From Paenibacillus artemisiicola (lineage in GTDB: Bacteria > Bacillota > Bacilli > Paenibacillales > Paenibacillaceae): a DNA stretch of 64,000 nucleotides. The stretch lies in the NCBI RefSeq assembly GCF_017652985.1, contig NZ_JAGGDJ010000024.1, positions 16,485-80,484 of the forward strand, read 5' to 3'. Positions 51,168-58,525 of this stretch are shown piece by piece. Under the pieces are notes generated by a model. That model was not told the origin of the DNA. It saw nothing but the letters and a program-made list of their open reading frames with translations, and did no database searches. A program made the position numbers and the translations under genes. The first letter of the stretch is position 1. Every line of letters starts with the position of its first letter.

Positions 51168-52295
51168 TTACTTGCCGACGGCTTGCTCCAGCTCTTTGAG
51201 GTAGTCCGTGTTGCCTTGGTCGCTTTTGCCCCAGCCTTGCACGTATTCGCCGAGATCGGCGGTCGTGACTTTCTTGTCCGTCGGCAGCGCGTCGCGGCTG
51301 ACGAACACCGGCTCGATTTGAACCGTCGCGTCCGTTTTGTCGCCGTGCAGCTTCTGGTACAGGTAACGCACTTGCACTTGGCCGATCGAGGACGGGTCGG
51401 CGCCGGCTGCCGCTACCCACGGGCTGGCCGGATCTTGGATCAGCGCCAAGTCTTCGTCGCTCATATCGATGCCGTATACTTTGATCTCCGTGCGGCCCGC
51501 TTGCTTGATCGCGTTCGTGACGCCTTTCGCGAATTCGTCCCAAGCCGCCCATACCGCCGTGATGCTGCCTTTTTCCGGGTACTGCTTCAGAATCGCTTCC
51601 ATGCGCGTTTGCGCGTCGAGCTGCGGTTGGTTCGCATCGCCGAATTGCGCGATTTCTTTAATGTCCGGGTACTTCTTCAGGAAGCTCGCGTACGTGATCT
51701 GACGGCTTTCCATCGGCGGGAAGCCCGCGACCCAGACCTTGACGATGTTGCCCTTGCCGCCGGCGTCCTTCGCCAGCGCTTCGAGCGACTTGTCCGCGAG
51801 CATCTGGTCGTTTTGCGCCAGGCTCGTGACGCCGTCCACCGACAGGCCCGAGTCGAACGCGACGACCGGAATGCCGGCCGCGACCGCTTTGTTGACGCCG
51901 TTGGTCAGCGCGTCCGCGTTGCCGTGGTCGAGCAGGATGCCGTCGTACTTCTGGTTGATGGCCGTGTCGAGGTTCGATACCATTTTATTGAGGTCGTTGT
52001 CGGAAGCCAGTACCGTTACCTTGCCGCCGTACTTCTCGACCTGCTTCGTCACGCCGTCGACGTATTGCGCCGAGAACGTGCCTTGGTTGAATTGCATGAT
52101 GAGTGCGATTTTCTTGCCTTTGAGCGAATCGGCGCCGGTGCCGCCGGATGCCGCGTTCCCCGAATTCGCCGGAGCGTTGCCGCCGGCATTGGCCGCGTCG
52201 TTCGCGTTGTTCGTCTTGCTGCCGCAAGCGGACAGCACGAGGACGAACGCCAGCAGAAGTGCGAGCGCGAGGCCCGCGCGTTTGTTGACTTTCAT
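51168..52295 (-). CDS. RbsB-type periplasmic sugar-binding lipoprotein
   Basis: A 375-residue binding protein of the ribose/galactose (Peripla_BP_4) class. Lipobox LVLSACGS (Cys near 24), an Asn/Ala/Gly linker, then KKIALIMQFNQGTFSAQYVDG (about 61-81), YDGILLDHGNADALTNGVN, GIPVVAFDSGLS and VWAAWDEFAKGVTNAI. First gene of the importer operon. The promoter is TTGACA-18-TATAGT at 52343-52372. No sugar kinase or dedicated regulator is adjacent; the epimerase at 46471 is the nearest metabolic gene, so the ligand may be an unphosphorylated keto sugar. Confidence 0.95.
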   Translation of the reverse strand: MKVNKRAGLALALLLAFVLVLSACGSKTNNANDAANAGGNAPANSGNAASGGTGADSLKGKKIALIMQFNQGTFSAQYVDGVTKQVEKYGGKVTVLASDNDLNKMVSNLDTAINQKYDGILLDHGNADALTNGVNKAVAAGIPVVAFDSGLSVDGVTSLAQNDQMLADKSLEALAKDAGGKGNIVKVWVAGFPPMESRQITYASFLKKYPDIKEIAQFGDANQPQLDAQTRMEAILKQYPEKGSITAVWAAWDEFAKGVTNAIKQAGRTEIKVYGIDMSDEDLALIQDPASPWVAAAGADPSSIGQVQVRYLYQKLHGDKTDATVQIEPVFVSRDALPTDKKVTTADLGEYVQGWGKSDQGNTDYLKELEQAVGK

Positions 52296-52342
52296 GGTAG
52301 AACTGCCTCCCTATTCTTCATCTCTCTAAAGCTATGAAACTT

Positions 52343-52372
52343 ACTATAAACGGTAATATCCTAGTATGTCAA
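52343..52372 (-). promoter_or_regulatory. Sigma-A promoter of the ribose-type importer
   Basis: A perfect TTGACA (minus strand, 52367-52372) and TATAGT (52343-52348) are 18 bases apart, 48 bases before the binding-protein start. Confidence 0.75.
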
Positions 52373-52425
52373 TCGGAAATAAGAAAGACATATTTTGGCA
52401 TTTCCAATGATGCCCATTCCGCACG

Positions 52426-52447
52426 AAAACCGCCCCGTCACGGGCGG
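52426..52447 (-). terminator. Terminator of the VanY/CwlK-like gene
   Basis: CCGCCC (52430-52435) pairs with GGGCGG (52442-52447); the minus strand continues TTTTCG. It lies 18 bases after the stop codon. Confidence 0.65.
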
Positions 52448-52464
52448 CTTCCTCCGATGTCCCC

Positions 52465-53082
52465 TTATGGTTTCGCATCGTCCGGCGGGTACTTGCCCCG
52501 CTTCAGCTGATCGATCGAATAGCCGAAATCCATCTGCAAATGAGGGTAATCCTTGAAGCTCTTCCAGTCGCCGCCCCAGGCGAAGCCGAGCGACTTCGCG
52601 ACGGCGACGACCTCCAGCCAGTCGGCCTTGCCGTTCTTGTTGCCGTCGTAGTCCATATCCCAGACGACGTCCCCTTGCGGGGTGCGCAGCGCGAAATCGA
52701 TCGCGAGGCCGTAATTATGGTAAGACGTGCCGCCCTTGGCATTCGTGACGATCTGCCCCTTCGCGGTCCGCCCCTGCTCGTAAAGGACATCCTGCTCCAG
52801 CTTGCTGCGGAAGCCGTCGGTAATCAATATCGTGATGCCCGCCTGCGACGTCCGCTTGACCAGGTCCATCATCTTGGCGGCGACGACGGGATGCAGCGAC
52901 GCGCCCGGCGGCAGCGGCTCGCCCGGCACGACGTCCGTCCGCGGCAAAAGCCGGTCCTTGAGCGGGGAATGGAGAACGAACATGCCCGCGAGCGAAACCA
53001 GCATGAGCGGCAGCAGCCACGACCGTTTCTTCTCTCTCCTCAGCCCCGGCCTCGCCGGAACCGGGACGCTCCAACCCGGCAT
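52465..53082 (-). CDS. M15 family D-Ala-D-Ala/L-Ala-D-Glu peptidase (VanY/CwlK-like)
   Basis: About 205 residues. A basic N-terminus and one TM helix (WLLPLMLVSLAGMFVLHSPL) anchor it outside the cell. The zinc-peptidase domain has ITDGFRSKLEQDVLYEQGRT (about 90-110), the metal ligands in SYHNYGLAIDFALR (His, Asp) and WGGDWKSFKDYPHLQMDFG (His). It trims or cleaves peptidoglycan peptides. The start is uncertain: GTG at 53094 abuts AAGGAA, whereas ATG at 53082 lies 12 bases away and is used here. It is upstream-isolated and ends at its own terminator. Confidence 0.92.
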   Translation of the reverse strand: MPGWSVPVPARPGLRREKKRSWLLPLMLVSLAGMFVLHSPLKDRLLPRTDVVPGEPLPPGASLHPVVAAKMMDLVKRTSQAGITILITDGFRSKLEQDVLYEQGRTAKGQIVTNAKGGTSYHNYGLAIDFALRTPQGDVVWDMDYDGNKNGKADWLEVVAVAKSLGFAWGGDWKSFKDYPHLQMDFGYSIDQLKRGKYPPDDAKP

Positions 53083-53252
53083 GCGAATGCTCACTTCCTT
53101 CGAAGCTTCCTGCGTGACTGTGCTAGATGGGTATTTTACTAGTCTACCCTATTCTATCGGAATTTTACGTGTCGAAAAAGAGAAAAAGCATCAAATTATG
53201 TCGTTTTTCCAACAATGTGCGGCGTTAAATTTTGCTAGGAACGCCCTAGCCC

Positions 53253-54131
53253 TCAGGGCGCGCCGATCCGGCCGATCAGCAGGTCGACGTCGACGGTGAT
53301 TTCGGCCGCGTCCCTCGCCGCGAACGCCTCGGTCCGTGCCCGGTCCGCGGACCAGGCGAGCGGCGTCATCCGCGTCAAGTCGCGGAGTTCCGCTTGCCGC
53401 AGGAGCATCGCGTGCCGGACGCGCACGGCGTCCAGGAGCCGAACCCGCCGATCGAACCGCGCGATCGTCGCGTCGTTCGCGTACGGTTCCCGCTCCCGCC
53501 CGCCGAAGAGGGCTTCGCGGAGCTCCCGCAGATAACCGGCTCGGGGAACGGCTTTCAACAATAGCCCGCCGGGCGCCAGCAGCCTTCCGAACTCGCGGTA
53601 ATTGGCCGGGGACAGGATGTTAAGGAGGACGCCGAACGTCCCGTCCCGAAACGGCAGGTTCGCCAAGTCGCCCGCGAGCCAGATCGGTCCCTCGTACGCG
53701 GCGGCGGCCAGGCGGACCGCGTCCTTCGCGAGATCGACGCCGACCGCGGCGGCGTCCGGGCCGCCGCGCCGCCGCAAGAGCATCGCGAGATGCGAGCCCT
53801 CCCCGCAGCCGATGTCCGCGATCGCCGCCGGACCGCCGGCGCCTGGCCCGTAGGCCGCGATGGCCTCCGCCAGCTGCTCGTGCAGGGGCGCATAAAGCCC
53901 GCTCTCCGTTATGATCCGGCGCCGCGCCTCGAACAGCTCCTTCGTATAGCCGCCCGCTTGGGCGCGCGGCGCAAAATTGAGGTACCCTTGTTTGGCGAAA
54001 TCGAACGTATGCCGGTTCTCGCAAACCAGGCTGCCCGCGTCAAGCACCGCCATGCGCCCGCCGCACAGCGGGCACTTGAAATCCGCCTCGCGCGCTTGAA
54101 CGCGGCGGATGCTTCGCATTTTTTTGGTCAT
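53253..54131 (-). CDS. rlmA: RlmA-like 23S rRNA (guanine-N1) methyltransferase
   Basis: A 292-residue RlmA-family enzyme. The N-terminal zinc ribbon is FKCPLCGGRMAVLDAGSLVC followed by ENRHTFD (Cys/Cys/Cys/His). Next are GYLNFAPRAQAGGYTKELFE and RRRIITESGLYAPL, then the SAM motif AAIADIGCGEGSHLAML (about 104-120), GVDLAKDAV and NILSPANYREFGRLLAPGG. RlmA enzymes methylate G745 (RlmA-I) or G748 (RlmA-II/TlrB) of 23S rRNA in the macrolide tunnel, the latter giving tylosin resistance. GGAAGAG 5 bases before the ATG fixes the start. It sits behind a leader peptide and terminator (54155-54444), so expression is probably antibiotic-inducible. Confidence 0.88.
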   Translation of the reverse strand: MTKKMRSIRRVQAREADFKCPLCGGRMAVLDAGSLVCENRHTFDFAKQGYLNFAPRAQAGGYTKELFEARRRIITESGLYAPLHEQLAEAIAAYGPGAGGPAAIADIGCGEGSHLAMLLRRRGGPDAAAVGVDLAKDAVRLAAAAYEGPIWLAGDLANLPFRDGTFGVLLNILSPANYREFGRLLAPGGLLLKAVPRAGYLRELREALFGGREREPYANDATIARFDRRVRLLDAVRVRHAMLLRQAELRDLTRMTPLAWSADRARTEAFAARDAAEITVDVDLLIGRIGAP

Positions 54132-54154
54132 CGTCACTCTTCCTTTCGCGAACG

Positions 54155-54184
54155 CAAAAAAACCGCAGGCCATATGCCTGCGGT
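54155..54184 (-). terminator. Attenuator terminator upstream of the rRNA methyltransferase
   Basis: AACCGCAGGC / GCCTGCGGTT stem (54161-54170 with 54176-54185, loop CATAT) followed on the minus strand by seven T residues. It ends 24 bases before the methyltransferase ATG and so would abort the message unless an upstream structure prevents its formation. Confidence 0.85.
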
Positions 54185-54330
54185 TCAGCGGAAAAGGGAA
54201 GCGGACTTCCCGTTGCTCGCGCAACGAAGAAGCCTTGGCCGACGCCCGATCAATCTCCTGGATTACCGGAAATGGGCAGACGGATCCCGTTACCTCCGTT
54301 CAGACAAACAGAGCCTTTGAATGGCTGGAA
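54185..54330 (-). ncRNA. Structured attenuator leader of the rRNA methyltransferase
   Basis: Between leader ORF and terminator the minus-strand transcript can form successive hairpins: GTTGC-GCGA-GCAAC and GGGAAG-TCCG-CTTCCC (near 54193-54225), and ACGGA...TCCGT around 54278-54300. The 3' arm TTCAAAG of the hairpin that spans the leader stop codon is at 54315-54321. I could not define a single antiterminator by eye. Confidence 0.55.
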
Positions 54331-54344
54331 TTACGCCTTCAAAG
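54315..54344 (-). promoter_or_regulatory. Hairpin spanning the leader-peptide stop codon
   Basis: CTTTGAA (54338-54344 on minus) pairs with TTCAAAG (54315-54321), plus GGC/GCC. The TAA stop (54331-54333) is in the loop and the codons for Leu-Lys-Ala are in the 5' arm, so a ribosome stalled near Pro-Thr-Leu would keep the hairpin open. Confidence 0.65.
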
Positions 54345-54375
54345 TCGGGATACGCAGTCTGACGTAGTGCTGCAT
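54331..54375 (-). CDS. RLR-class macrolide-stalling leader peptide (14 residues)
   Basis: The leader ORF encodes MQHYVRLRIPTLKA. It has a strong AAAGGAGG site 10 bases before the ATG and a consensus promoter 41 bases upstream. The Arg-Leu-Arg followed by x-Pro-Thr-Leu matches the ErmD-type RLR leaders (for example the ErmD leader ending MRLRFPTLNQ, recalled from the literature), in which an Arg-x-Arg in the tunnel makes the macrolide-bound ribosome stall. Stalling would change folding of the downstream leader and let transcription pass the terminator at 54155-54184 into the RlmA-like gene. Too short for composition tests; the case rests on motif and architecture. Confidence 0.8.
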   Translation of the reverse strand: MQHYVRLRIPTLKA

Positions 54376-54415
54376 CTCCGGCAATCCTCCTTTCCTTGTA
54401 TCACGTATACGTTCG

Positions 54416-54444
54416 ACTATACTGCCGATCGGCCGGCCTGTCAA
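54416..54444 (-). promoter_or_regulatory. Consensus promoter of the leader-methyltransferase unit
   Basis: A perfect TTGACA (minus strand, 54439-54444) and TATAGT (54416-54421) are exactly 17 bases apart. The spacer contains the palindrome GCCGATCGGC (54424-54433). It is downstream of the MFS stop codon, so the unit has its own transcription. Confidence 0.85.
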
Positions 54445-54512
54445 AGCAAGATCGGCCGGTCCTGCCGGAGCCCGCTTCTTCTGCCCGCCGTCCGGCGGCG
54501 CGGCGGGTTCGC

Positions 54513-55844
54513 TTACGCCGGCTTCTTGACCGCCTCGCCCGCTTGGCCGCGCTGCGCGAACGGCGGGACGAAAGCGATCAAGCTCAAGATGAGGCCGAAC
54601 AGGAACAGCCGGTGGATGCCGTCGTAGAACTGGTCCGCCTTCGTCACGAACGCCCCCATGACCGTCACGCCGACGGCCGTGCCGATGTTGCGCGCGAACA
54701 TTTGGAGCGAGGTCGAAATGCCCTTCTGATGCGCCTCCACCAGCTGCTGCGAGCCGATGATCGAGACCGTGGACAGCAGGCCGTAGGCCAAGCCGTACAC
54801 CGTCATGGCCAGGAACACGTAGCCCAGCGTCGTGCCGGCCTTGAACGCGAGCAGCAGCAGCGCCGAGACGACGAGCAGCGCGTTGCCCGCGATCAGCAGC
54901 CGCTTGTAGCCGAAGCGCAGCACCCATTTGCCCGCCGGCACCGACACGGCCATCCAGCCGAACGCCACGAACAGCAGCGCGATGCCGCTGGTCAGCAGCG
55001 AATGGCCTTGGTTCTGCACGAACAGCGGCACGAAGCTCGAGGCGCCGAACAGCGCCATGTACGAGAGCAGCGAGCCCGCCAGCATCCACGAGACGGGCTT
55101 GTTGCGCAGCAGCGACATCGGCACGATCGGCGACGCGTGCCGGCGCTCGTAGACGAAGAACGCCGCGAGCAGCACGGCGCCGCCGGCCGCGTACCACGCG
55201 AGGCCGCGCTCGACGATCGTCGTCGCGAGCAGCAGCGAGACGCCGCCCGAGAAGAGCAGCGCGCCCAGCACGTCGATCTGCGCCTTCTTCGGCACGTACA
55301 CTTCCTTGTACGGCAGCAGGGTCAGGAACGACACGAGGCAGATCGGCAGGTTGACGTAGAAAATCCAGTGCCAGCTCAAATATTCCGTGAACACCGACCC
55401 GAGCAGCGGCGCGAGCACCGCCGACAGCCCCCACATCGCGGTGAAGAACGCCTGGATCTTGCCGCGCTGCTCGACCGGGAACAGGTCCCCGGCGAGAATG
55501 GCCGGGAACGGCAGCATGAAGCCGGCGCCGATGCCCTGCACGGCGCGGAAGACGACGAGCTGCACCATCGTCTGCGAGAAGCCGCACAAGAGCGAGCCGC
55601 CGAGGAACAGCAGGATGCCCGCGGCGAAAATCCGTTTGCGTCCGTACAGGTCGGACAGCCGGCCCGCGAGCGGGGACAGCACGGTGGAAGCGATCATGTA
55701 GGCGGTGAATACCCACGCGTACAGCTTCGTCCCGCCCAAGTCCTTGACGATGACGGGAATGGTCGTATTGATGATCGTCGAATCCATGGATGCCACGAGC
55801 ATGGCCAGGACGATGCTGACCATGACGACGATGCGGTTGTTCAT
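54513..55844 (-). CDS. MFS drug exporter (DHA2/EmrB-QacA-like)
   Basis: A 443-residue major facilitator protein with 12-14 TM helices. N-terminal MLVASMDSTIINTTIPVIVKDL (DHA2 motif D1 region, Asp18), motif A GRLSDLYGRKR (about 61-71), motif B VVFRAVQGIGAGFMLP and motif C GLSAVLAPLLGSVF, then WHWIFYVNLPICLV typical of EmrB/QacA. Probably exports drugs by proton antiport. The ATG at 55844 has GGAGG 11 bases upstream; a longer in-frame start at 55898 is less likely. It lies just upstream of the macrolide-sensing leader and RlmA gene, so the pair may form a resistance locus. No leader peptide was found in front of it. Confidence 0.93.
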   Translation of the reverse strand: MNNRIVVMVSIVLAMLVASMDSTIINTTIPVIVKDLGGTKLYAWVFTAYMIASTVLSPLAGRLSDLYGRKRIFAAGILLFLGGSLLCGFSQTMVQLVVFRAVQGIGAGFMLPFPAILAGDLFPVEQRGKIQAFFTAMWGLSAVLAPLLGSVFTEYLSWHWIFYVNLPICLVSFLTLLPYKEVYVPKKAQIDVLGALLFSGGVSLLLATTIVERGLAWYAAGGAVLLAAFFVYERRHASPIVPMSLLRNKPVSWMLAGSLLSYMALFGASSFVPLFVQNQGHSLLTSGIALLFVAFGWMAVSVPAGKWVLRFGYKRLLIAGNALLVVSALLLLAFKAGTTLGYVFLAMTVYGLAYGLLSTVSIIGSQQLVEAHQKGISTSLQMFARNIGTAVGVTVMGAFVTKADQFYDGIHRLFLFGLILSLIAFVPPFAQRGQAGEAVKKPA

Positions 55845-56179
55845 AAGCGCGATTTCCTCCGATCCCTCTTGGCGTGCGTGAACAGCTATGTCTGTCATTG
55901 TATAGGAGTACGACTTGGTTGACTAGCGAAAGCGGCATCGCAATGAGAGGTTGTACGCAGCGGGGGCGCCGGGAGAGGCGGGCAGCCGCTTCTCGTACGG
56001 AACGGCCGCCGGGGATAGCGAAGGACGGCGGGCAGGTGCCGGCCGTCCTGGCAATACGCGATGATTTCCTCGGGAATACGCCATTATGAACCGAAGTCGG
56101 CGACCCGGAAGCGAAGCAGAGGACTCCGCGAAACCCTTCGCTCCCGAAGCCCTAACCCGTCCCGGCGCCCCGCTCCCCC
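55845..56179. other. Intergenic region between MFS and GH172 genes
   Basis: About 335 bases. AGGACGGC (56022-56029) pairs with GCCGTCCT (56042-56049) around a GC-rich loop, a possible end signal of the GH172 transcript without a T run. A TATACA lies about 50 bases before the MFS start. Nothing else is supported. Confidence 0.35.
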
Positions 56180-57337
56180 TCAGAACGTCCGGTAAAACCG
56201 CCGCGCGCTTTCCTTCTCGGCCAGCGGCAGGCGCAGGGCGACCGGCAGCATCTCCGGGAACGCCTTGTGCGGCTCGCGCTGGTACCAGTACGCGACGGAC
56301 GAATAGTCGTTGGACTGGGCGTTGCCGTGCCCGTGCTCGATGCTGAAGCGGAGCGAGCTGCGGAAGATGATCGGATCGACGATGTGGAAGCGGTACTGCG
56401 TCATTTTGCCGGAATATTCGAGGAACGGAATCGTGTTGCTTTCCCGCCAGGCGTCGCCGTTCTCGCGGATCGGCGCATACAGCGACAGGCCGTGGTACGG
56501 CGCATAGTACTGCCCCGACGGATACCCCCACGCCGCGCAAAAATAATCCTCGGTCCCCGTGCCGTGCAGCCGCGGCGGCCACGGCTCCCCGTCGATGAAG
56601 AACATGTCGTCCCCTTCGCCGGGCCAGCTGAATCCCGGCACGGGATTGATATGGTCGATGCTGAGGTTGCAGCCGACGTAATGGCCTTCGCCCTCGGCGT
56701 CCAGCAGCACGTAGTTGTCGTCGCCCGTCAGATTCTTGATCTCGCACACCTTGACGTCGGCATACGCAGCCTGGTCCTGGGCGTCCTGCCCGGCTTTGAG
56801 CCGCTCGAGGTCCGACGTTCCCTTGGTGGGGTTCTCCCGCCGCCACGACGCGTGGAAGTAGAAGCTGTCCTCGGGCACCGGCTGCTTCACGTAGTCCACG
56901 TAATAGTACAGCACGAGGTCGTGCTCGCATTCGTTCACCAGCTCGATCCGCGCGCGCCGGCGGAACGGCATCTCGAAGAAGCTGTTCATCGCGGCCTTGT
57001 TCTCCACGACGCCTTGGGTCGTGATCATGTTCAGCGGCATGGACACGTAATGGCTGGCCACGCCGTGGCCGACGCCGAAGAAATCGCCGACGGGCGCGTC
57101 CACGCTCGGCTCGCGTTCGTCGTCCCAATACATGCGCAGCAGCGCTTTGCGGAACGCGTACTTGTCCCGCGCTCCGATGGTCATCCAGATATGCTTGACG
57201 ATGCCGGGGCCGTCGATGTCCGTGATGACCGCCGCGGCGCCCGCCGTAATCTCGAGGCAATCCCGGTTGCCGCCGGTCCGGTCCCAGCTGGACGCGCGGT
57301 GGGAGGTGCCTTCTTTGCGCAGATAGAGTTGCTGCAT
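56180..57337 (-). CDS. GH172 (DUF2961) glycoside hydrolase
   Basis: A 385-residue two-jelly-roll protein of DUF2961/GH172, the family that includes difructose-anhydride and D-arabinofuranan hydrolases. Signatures are ITDIDGPGIVKHIWMTIG (about 38-55), DFFGVGHGVASHYVSMPLNM, PGFSWPGEGDDMFFIDGE and the catalytic-loop GTGTEDYFCAAWGYPSG (about 259-275). No signal peptide; it acts on imported substrate. GGAGCG before the ATG. It follows the ThuA gene on the same strand (272-base gap with a hairpin), under the divergent AraC regulator. Confidence 0.9.
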   Translation of the reverse strand: MQQLYLRKEGTSHRASSWDRTGGNRDCLEITAGAAAVITDIDGPGIVKHIWMTIGARDKYAFRKALLRMYWDDEREPSVDAPVGDFFGVGHGVASHYVSMPLNMITTQGVVENKAAMNSFFEMPFRRRARIELVNECEHDLVLYYYVDYVKQPVPEDSFYFHASWRRENPTKGTSDLERLKAGQDAQDQAAYADVKVCEIKNLTGDDNYVLLDAEGEGHYVGCNLSIDHINPVPGFSWPGEGDDMFFIDGEPWPPRLHGTGTEDYFCAAWGYPSGQYYAPYHGLSLYAPIRENGDAWRESNTIPFLEYSGKMTQYRFHIVDPIIFRSSLRFSIEHGHGNAQSNDYSSVAYWYQREPHKAFPEMLPVALRLPLAEKESARRFYRTF

Positions 57338-57523
57338 ATCGTCGATCGCTCCGTTTCGCGTTTAGCCTGACATCTCTCAATCGTTGTTATTATTTCAAAT
57401 GCTTGGCAGAGGGTCAATCCCTCTTCCGGCATGTCCTCTCGAGCCGGTTGCGGCCGGGTCGCCTCGCCCGCCGATTCCGACCGATGCCGGCCCATTCCCC
57501 CGCATGCGCGCCGGAACGCGAAC

Positions 57524-57551
57524 AAGCTTCAAGCGGGCTCGCTTGAAGCTT
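57524..57551 (-). other. Perfect 12-bp hairpin between ThuA and GH172 genes
   Basis: AAGCTTCAAGCG (57524-57535) pairs perfectly with CGCTTGAAGCTT (57540-57551), loop GGCT. Without a T run it is more likely a processing or stability element than a terminator. Confidence 0.55.
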
Positions 57552-57609
57552 ATCGATGTTGCTCTGACATCCGGAATACCCGGAGCTCCGGGCACGGCGT
57601 TCCCGCCGC

Positions 57610-58347
57610 TTACCGCGCGCCCTTGATCGGCTCGAGCGGCGTCTTGGCGTGGCCGTACTTCGGATAATCGCGGCCCGCCGGCGCGGCCCATTGGACGGCG
57701 TTGTCGATGACCTTGCGCACTTGCGGGTTATGGTACGTCGGGTACGTCTCGTGGCCCGGGCGGAAATAGAAGACCTTGCCGGAACCGCGCGTGTAGCAGC
57801 AGCCGCTTCGGAACACTTCGCCGCCCTCGAACCAGCTCACCATGACCAGCTCGTCCGGCTGCGGGATATCGAAGTGCTCGCCGTACATTTCCTCGGCCGG
57901 CAGCTCGATGTACTCGCCGATGCCCGCCGCGATCGGATGCGCCGGATTGACGACCCAGATGCGCTCCTTCTCGTCCGCCTCGCGCCATTTCAGGTCGCAG
58001 GACGTGCCCATCAGCTTGCGGAAGATTTTCGAGAAATGGCCGGAGTGCAGCACGATCAGCCCCATGCCGCGCAGGACGCGCTTGTATACGCGCTCGACGA
58101 TCTCGTCGCTCACTTCGTGATGCGCCAGATGGCCCCACCAGATCAGCACGTCGGTGCCGTTCAGCACTTCTTCCGTCAGGCCGTGCTCCGGCTCGTCCAG
58201 CGTCGCGAAGCGCACTTCGCCCTGCACGTTCAGCCCTTCGGCAATCGCGGCGTGCATGCCTTGCGGATAGATTTCGGCGGCTTTCGCGTTGGTCTTCTCG
58301 TGGCGGAATTCATTCCAAATCGTGACATTGATCGCTTGGTTCGTCAT
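57610..58347 (-). CDS. ThuA domain-containing protein
   Basis: A 245-residue ThuA-like (class I glutamine amidotransferase-fold) protein. ATLDEPEHGLTEEVLNGTDV and LIWWGHLAHHEVSDEIVERV (about 67-86), GMGLIVLHSGHFSKIFRKL and the C-terminal FYFRPGHETYPTYHNPQVRKV with His/Tyr are typical. ThuA proteins accompany disaccharide catabolism (trehalose use in Sinorhizobium), with keto-disaccharide chemistry suspected. AGGAGG 12 bases before the ATG at 58347; longer frames are not supported. First gene before GH172 and divergent from AraC. Confidence 0.92.
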   Translation of the reverse strand: MTNQAINVTIWNEFRHEKTNAKAAEIYPQGMHAAIAEGLNVQGEVRFATLDEPEHGLTEEVLNGTDVLIWWGHLAHHEVSDEIVERVYKRVLRGMGLIVLHSGHFSKIFRKLMGTSCDLKWREADEKERIWVVNPAHPIAAGIGEYIELPAEEMYGEHFDIPQPDELVMVSWFEGGEVFRSGCCYTRGSGKVFYFRPGHETYPTYHNPQVRKVIDNAVQWAAPAGRDYPKYGHAKTPLEPIKGAR

Positions 58348-58525
58348 CGTCGCGTCGTTCCTCCTGTAAGGGGATTCAAGTTTGCTTTTATTATAAGGAA
58401 CGGGGCGCTTCGGATCGATTGCAGATCGGGCGAAGTTTTTACGGTATTCTGTCTTCCCGCCCGCAAGCCGGCCGATTCGTGCTACACTGGCGTTACGCCA
58501 TGATATCCGGAAAAGGAGCGCCGCC

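Noticed and set aside
55845..55898. Upstream in-frame extension of the MFS exporter as a leader peptide
   Set aside because: The extension (MTDIAVHARQEG...) is continuous with the exporter frame, has no stop codon and lacks an RLR-type or other stalling motif.
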